This document shows, piece after piece, positions 60,201 to 64,000 of a stretch of DNA of 64,000 bases. The stretch is taken from NCBI GenBank assembly GCA_933228675.1, contig OW121740.1:160741306-160805305 (forward strand), written 5' to 3'. The position numbers and the translations under genes are program-made. Positions within the stretch are counted from its first letter, which is position 1, and each line of letters begins with the position of its first letter. This DNA comes from Stomorhina lunata. Taxonomy: Eukaryota; Arthropoda; Insecta; Diptera; Rhiniidae. The notes under the pieces are model-generated. The model was given only the letters and a program-made list of their open reading frames with translations. It searched no databases and was not told where the DNA came from.

Positions 60201-61655
60201 TTTTTGTACTATTTTTGGTTCTTCGGTATTAAAATGTGTCTCTATTAAAAGAAAATTTCTAAATTTGTTCACTATACAAAATCTTTTTAAACAAAAGGAT
60301 GTTCTATATTAAACTTTTCAGTATAAGTCTTTCCTATAGGATTTTTTTTGATCTGAATATGTTTCTAAAAAAAATTTTATTCCAAATATTTTTTTTTTTC
60401 ACAAAATTTTAATATAGAAAATTTAGGATAAAAATGTTTCAATAGAAAATGTTCTCATAGTCAATATTATTCGAAAAATCATTAAAATATTTGGAAAACT
60501 AATTTTGAACTGTAATTTTTTCAATAAACCCTGAAATATTGAAATCAACTTCAACTGGTTGTTTCGGTGTGATAACAAAAAAATCACTTGAATCCTTTTA
60601 TGTTCAAATAAAATTTTTCCTTGAAACTCAATAAATAAAATATATAAAAAGCATAATCCTTTAGTATAACACTAAACACTTCATAATTATTAAAATTAAT
60701 TGAATTTATAAGCGCATTAAATACAAACGCCCCCATCAACAGAAATAAAATTCACTTGAGAGGCTTCTTTGGCAACATTTAGCAAATTATATAATAAATA
60801 GAGACAATATTTTAAATTAAAGTCGAAAATGAAATAAATAAAAATAAATGTTTTGGGGTATTGCCTCTGTTTTAAGCGATTTGTTGCTTATTTTCTGTAA
60901 TTTTTTTTTGTACCAGAACTGAAAAATATTTCCAAAACCTTAAATGTACCAATGAAATAAAGTGTTTTTTTTTTTGTTTTTTTTTACTTTCACATTTTCC
61001 TTTCATTTTTGCTCCCAAAACGCCAGACGACAATTTCACTTATAGAAAGAATCGTTTTACCAGCAAAAGAAATAAAATATATAGAAATAAAAATATTTAA
61101 ATATTTAACTACTGCCAAGGGGCGACGAAGCTATTTTACGGACATTTAACATTTGAGCTCAACTTTTGCACAGTGGTGATAATCCGGGTGATTATAAAAT
61201 GTTTATCTTACTTACAACTGAATAACAAGTAAGTGGCGGAGGGGGCTGGGAATGTGATGGGGAAGTGTAAATAGTAGAATTTGGTCCCCTCTTTAATTTT
61301 ACTTGTGACATGTCTCAAATGACATTGCCAATTGTTTTAAGTGCAGGTACATGTACATGATAGTATAACATGTAATGAATATGAACTTGGATTTCAGGGA
61401 AACAAATATATATTTTCATAGGTCTTTATTTGTAAACAACCTTGAAGCTTTTTGGTAGTTAATACATTTCGACGTTACTTTTGTAAGGGCTCTCTGCTGA
61501 CTTTTTACTTTGACTTCATAAGACATTGGGGTGATTACAAAATCAAAAGTTATACATAAGATTTTTCAATATTTTTTCAAAGAAAACGCAAAAGTATATT
61601 TTTCTAGGAACACCGAAATTGTTTTTCGATACCAAAATATTAAAAAAATATATTA
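60201..61655. other. Intronic spacer, no exon recognised
   Basis: Begins as decayed satellite (to about 60480), then A+T-rich single-copy DNA with T runs at 60901-60910 and 60966-60986. A GC-richer patch at 61215-61260 (GTGGCGGAGGGGGCTGGG) contains no recognisable coding or RNA feature. Confidence 0.5.
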
Positions 61656-63360
61656 TTTTTTTAGAAAATTTTTGTTAACCATAGAAAATTATAGAAAATG
61701 TTTAATATTAAATTTTTTATAGAAAATTTTTGATATCAAAAAATTTTATAGAAAATTTTTGATATCAAAAAATTTTATAGAAAATTTTTGATATTAAAAA
61801 ATTTTATAGAAAACTTTTGACATCAAAGTTTATAAAAAATGTTTCATATCAAAAACTTTATAGAAAATTTTATATATCAAAAAAATTTTATAGAAAATTT
61901 TTGATATTAAAAATTTTATAGAAAACTTTTGACATCAAAAGTTTATAACAAATTTTTCATATAAAAAACTTTATAGAAAATTTTATATATCAAAAAAATT
62001 TTATAGAAAATTCTTGATATCAAAAAATTTTATAGAAAATTTTTGATATCAAAAATTTTAAAGAAAATTTTTTAAAATAAAAAAATTTAATAGAAAATTT
62101 TTGATATCAAAAAATTTCATAAAAAATTTTTGATATCAAAAAATTTCATAAAAAATTTTTTTGATATCAAAAATTTTTTAGAAAATTTTTGATATCAAAA
62201 AATTTTATAGAAAATTTTTGATATCACAAAATTTTATAGAAAATTTTTGATATCACAAAATTTTATAGAAAATTTTTAATATCAAAAAATTTTATAGAAA
62301 ATTTTTGATTTTTAAAAATTTTATTGATATCAAAAAATTTTATAGAAAATGTTTGATATCAATAAATTTTATAGAAAATTTTTGATATCAAAAAATTTTA
62401 TAGAAAATTTTTATTAACAAAAAATTTTATAAAAAATTGTTTTGATATCAAAAAATTTTATAGAAAATTTTTGATATCAAAAAAATTTATAGAAAATTTT
62501 TGATATCAAAAAATTTTATAGAACATTTTTTATATCAAAAAATTTTATAGAAAATTTTTGATATTAAAAAATCTATAGATATCAAAAAATTCTATTGAAA
62601 ATTTTTGATATTAAAAAATTTTATAGAAAATTTTTGATATCAAAAAATTTTATAGAAAGTTTTTGATATCAAAAAATTTTGTAGAAAACTTTCGATACCA
62701 AAAAATTTTATAGAAAATTTTTGATATCAAAATATTTTATATAAAATTTTTGGTATCAAAAAATTTTAAAGAAGATTTTGTTATCAAAAAAATTTTAAGA
62801 AAATTTTTGATTTTGAAAAATTTTATAGAAAATTGTTGATATCAAAAAAATTTTAAGAAAATTTTTGATTTTGAAAAATTTTATAAAAAATTTCTTAATA
62901 TCAAAAAATTTTATATAAAATTTTTGATATCAAAAAATTTATAGAAAATTTTTGATATCAAAAAAAATTATAAAAAAATTTTGTTATTATAAAATTTTAT
63001 AGAAAATTTTTGATATCAAAAAATTTTATAGAAAAATTTTGATATCAAAAAATTTTATGAAAATTTTTGATATCAAAAAATTTTATAGAAAATTTTTGTT
63101 AACAAAAAATTTTATAGAAAATTTTTGTTAACAAAAAATTTTATAGAAAATTTTTGCTAACAAAAAATTTTATAGAAAATTTTTGTTAACAAAAAATTTT
63201 ATAGAAAATTTTTGTTAACAAAAAATTTTATAGAAAATTTTTGTTAACAAAAAATTTTATAGAAAATTTTTGTTAATAAAAAATTTTATAGAAAATTTTT
63301 GATATCAAAAAATCAAAATATAAAATTTTTGATAAATAAAATAGAAAATTTTAATAAAAA
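61656..63360 (+). repeat. Satellite family H (29 bp, GATATC or GTTAAC linker)
   Basis: About 58 units read A6T4-ATAG-A4T5-GATATC. In a terminal block at about 63080-63280 seven units in a row carry GTTAAC (one GCTAAC, one GTTAAT) in place of GATATC with the rest of the unit unchanged. The replaced linker is again a palindrome. A single early ATTAAC unit occurs near 62410. Confidence 0.93.
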
Positions 63361-64000
63361 ATTATTGCTACAAAATCTTGACAAAATTTGTAAGAAAAGT
63401 TTCTTATATCTTCCCTAATTTATTATTAATTCAAAGCCTCTTTTCAAATATTAATTTTTTGAAGAATTTATAAATTTTTTTTTTTTTAGGATTTTAACTT
63501 CAATATTGCCTAATTACTTATGACTCGGTACGTGATCTACCCCATTTACATGAAATGTACAACAAATTGAAGATCCTTCATTCCCAAGCACTTTGCGTTC
63601 TTTGAATATATATTTAAGCATTACTTTTTCTCTTCCTTTTTCTCCATACAACACTTGTGTTAAAACGCTTTCTGTTTTCTTTTCCAAATACTAGGATTTT
63701 TTACTCCTTTTTTCCATTTTACATACTCCTTTCAACATCAAGGACTTTTGTTTAATGGTTTTCTTGCACTTGTAGTCGTTTCCCCCTTTTTGCGCTTTTC
63801 GTATATTTTTTTTTGCATTTTTTTGTTGCAAATTTATGCCTCGGCTTTTTAATGTTAATGTCAGTCATGGAGTCCTTAAAGCTGCATGCTTATATCCTGT
63901 TTGACTTTTTCTTTTCTCTTTCAATTTGTTCGCTTTTCTTTTAGGTGTAGGTTTATGTGTTTTATTTTATTATTATTTTTCTTAGTTGTTTTTTGACAGC
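63361..64000. other. T-rich single-copy end of window
   Basis: T-rich DNA on the plus strand with CTTTTC runs and mixed composition from 63520. No splice-bounded coding segment was recognised on either strand. Confidence 0.5.

Overview
The window looks like a piece of a calyptrate fly genome (blowfly or housefly relatives), and this is inference. The grounds are extreme A+T content, insect-type splice sites, a beaten-path (beat) family exon, a DD37E Tc1/mariner element, and many copies of short DINE-1/mini-me-like elements with ends of the form AACAAGTAAG and ATACCCTTCACCAC. There is no sign of bacterial or viral gene organisation. Nearly every open frame is a by-product of low-complexity repeats.

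Only two pieces of host coding sequence can be supported, both on the minus strand. They are an internal exon at 48071-48299 (second Ig domain of a Beat protein) and, 4.4 kb downstream, a probable last coding exon at 43471-43634 (His-rich linker and hydrophobic C-terminal tail). The phases fit (1 base left over, then 2 bases taken up). Everything from 43635 to 48070 is therefore an intron, and everything from 48300 to 64000 is probably part of a very large upstream intron. The rest, 1-43470, is read as downstream intergenic DNA.

By eye, about 28 kb of the window is tandem arrays of 28-31 bp units. Seven of the eight unit families follow one design: two A(4-6)T(4-6) blocks separated by two short linkers, which are often palindromic (GATC, CTATAG, GATATC, GTTAAC). 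The arrays run as follows. Family A (GATC linker): 983-3540, 5711-7457 in the opposite orientation, and 8574-11262. Family B (AAACCG): 12166-15390. Family C (CTATAG/ACATTG): 16951-19880, and 21931-25030 in the opposite orientation. Family D (TTTTTATAGGAAA, 31 bp): 36506-38720, 40310-42440 and 46340-47240. Family E (CTATAG/ATATCG): 49600-49837 and 50760-52300. Family F, the divergent eighth (GTTATCGATAAC, carrying the DRE motif TATCGATA): 49838-50640 and 57250-58075. Family G (CTATAG/CGTTAT): 58076-60200. Family H (GATATC or GTTAAC): 61656-63360.

Transposable elements sit between and inside the arrays. Region 26.6-34.8 kb is a nest of two DINE/Helentron-like families (T1, T2), with a (GTCT)n microsatellite, a decayed LINE and a GCCACGCCC-type repeat. 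T1 and T2 copies also occur at 40.4, 46.2 and 53.6-55.0 kb. A dead DD37E transposon (44609-45902) lies inside a fragment of an element with CACAGTGG-type ends. A larger relative of that element (48975-53194) has inverted ends starting CACAGTGG, a CACTA flank duplication, and satellite families E and F as its interior. The best candidate for something undescribed is the pair formed by the modular satellite superfamily and this Transib-like foldback carrier.
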